Below are positions 47,745 through 47,954 of a stretch of DNA of 47,954 nucleotides, piece after piece. The stretch is taken from the NCBI GenBank assembly GCA_003021005.1, contig PXRI01000024.1, positions 1 through 47,954 on the forward strand. Direction: 5' to 3'. Made by a program: the position numbers and the translations under genes. Source of the stretch: Halobacteriales archaeon QS_1_69_70 (GTDB lineage Archaea; Halobacteriota; Halobacteria; Halobacteriales; Haloarculaceae). The notes beneath the pieces were generated by a model. The model saw only the letters and a program-made list of their open reading frames with translations, had not been told where the DNA came from and did no database searches. Every line of letters begins with the position of its first letter. Position 1 is the first letter of the stretch.

Positions 47745-47954
47745 ATGACAGATCGGACGCTTCGCGAGCGGGCCCACGACCTCGACGTGACGGTGTGGGT
47801 CGGGAAGGCGGGTGTCGAGGCGGTCGCCGAGGAGCTGTCCGACCAGCTCGACGGCCGGGGGCTGGTGAAGGTGAAGTTCCTCCGGGCGGCCCGCGGCAGC
47901 ACCACGACCGAGTCGCTGGCCGAGGACCTCGCCGACCGGGTGGACGCCGAGGTC
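47745..47954 (+). CDS. YhbY / CRM-domain RNA-binding protein (3' end outside the window)
   Basis: The visible 70 residues show the CRM pattern: 'DLDVTVWVGKAGVEAVAEEL' followed by 'GRGLVKVKFLRAARG' with the strand carrying basic residues. The family binds ribosomal or other structured RNA. The GxxG loop reads 'GKAG'. The gene is cut by the window end at the point where the last part of the domain would follow. It is next to rnp4, both concerned with RNA metabolism. Confidence 0.85.
   Translation, partial: MTDRTLRERAHDLDVTVWVGKAGVEAVAEELSDQLDGRGLVKVKFLRAARGSTTTESLAEDLADRVDAEV

Noticed and set aside
1-47954. tRNA, rRNA, CRISPR array or replication origin
   Set aside because: I looked for tRNA T-loop words, regular repeat-spacer patterns and origin-type AT-rich repeat clusters and found none that hold up by eye; a covariance-model scan was not possible.

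Overview
The window comes from a haloarchaeon (class Halobacteria, Euryarchaeota). The evidence is high GC content, a strongly acidic predicted proteome, archaeal genes (ribosomal proteins S3Ae and archaeal-type S15, KEOPS subunit Pcc1, RNase P component 4, RecJ-like DHH proteins, archaeal FAD synthase), Tat-type lipoprotein signals, a PGF-CTERM secreted protein, and many TATA-like boxes centred about 27 nt before the start codon, which is the leaderless-transcript pattern of haloarchaea. I cannot name the genus.

Layout. 1-1.2 kb: an IS630-type insertion sequence whose transposase needs a -1 frameshift. 1.2-1.9 kb: gene-free GC-rich DNA with large hairpins and a dispersed repeat. 2.0-14.1 kb: an 11-subunit complex I-like operon (nuoA, B, CD, H, I, J1, J2, K, L, M, N), with no NADH-dehydrogenase module visible, interrupted between nuoI and nuoJ1 by about 2 kb carrying a lipoprotein gene and an NTF2-like gene. 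14.1-18.2 kb: a TrkA-N/DHH phosphoesterase, a CBS-ParB-like protein, a DUF433/DUF5615 toxin-antitoxin-like pair, and a lipoprotein gene preceded by a decayed copy of its own 3' end. 18.3-20 kb: methylmalonyl-CoA mutase large subunit. 20.2-27.4 kb: a cytochrome oxidase cluster (heme o synthase with an N-terminal extension, coxB, a coxA-coxC fusion, a subunit IV-like protein and several small membrane proteins). 27.5-33.6 kb: an ABC exporter, an MpaB-type oxygenase, two unknown proteins, 5-formyl-THF cyclo-ligase and a DUF420 protein. 33.8-36 kb: two glycosyltransferases. 36-43 kb: RibL and a JAMM protease, divergent from a RecJ-like nuclease; then a PLD-family protein, a HEAT-repeat protein, phosphatidyltransferase PssA and a halocyanin-like protein. 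43-47 kb: a PGF-CTERM protein and the rps15-recJ-like-pcc1-rps3ae operon. The end holds RNase P component 4 and the start of a YhbY-family protein.

The most striking feature is damage in otherwise well-kept conserved genes. nuoA, nuoCD, coxAC, 5-formyl-THF cyclo-ligase and the halocyanin-like gene each appear to lack an internal block of about 20-50 codons (sizes judged from remembered family sequences), usually with a frame change. The PLD gene has an in-frame TAG and the rps3ae tail is cut by a TGA plus a frameshift. The flanking coding sequence is intact in every case. Either the assembly has dropped short segments or the lineage has an unusual short-deletion process. Raw reads or resequencing would decide.

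Functionally the window is mostly aerobic energy metabolism (a quinone-reducing complex I-like core, heme o synthesis, a terminal oxidase, a blue copper protein) plus housekeeping RNA and DNA functions (tRNA t6A modification, RNase P, DHH nucleases), with one insertion sequence and one toxin-antitoxin-like pair as mobile or accessory content. I saw no CRISPR array, tRNA, rRNA or replication origin.
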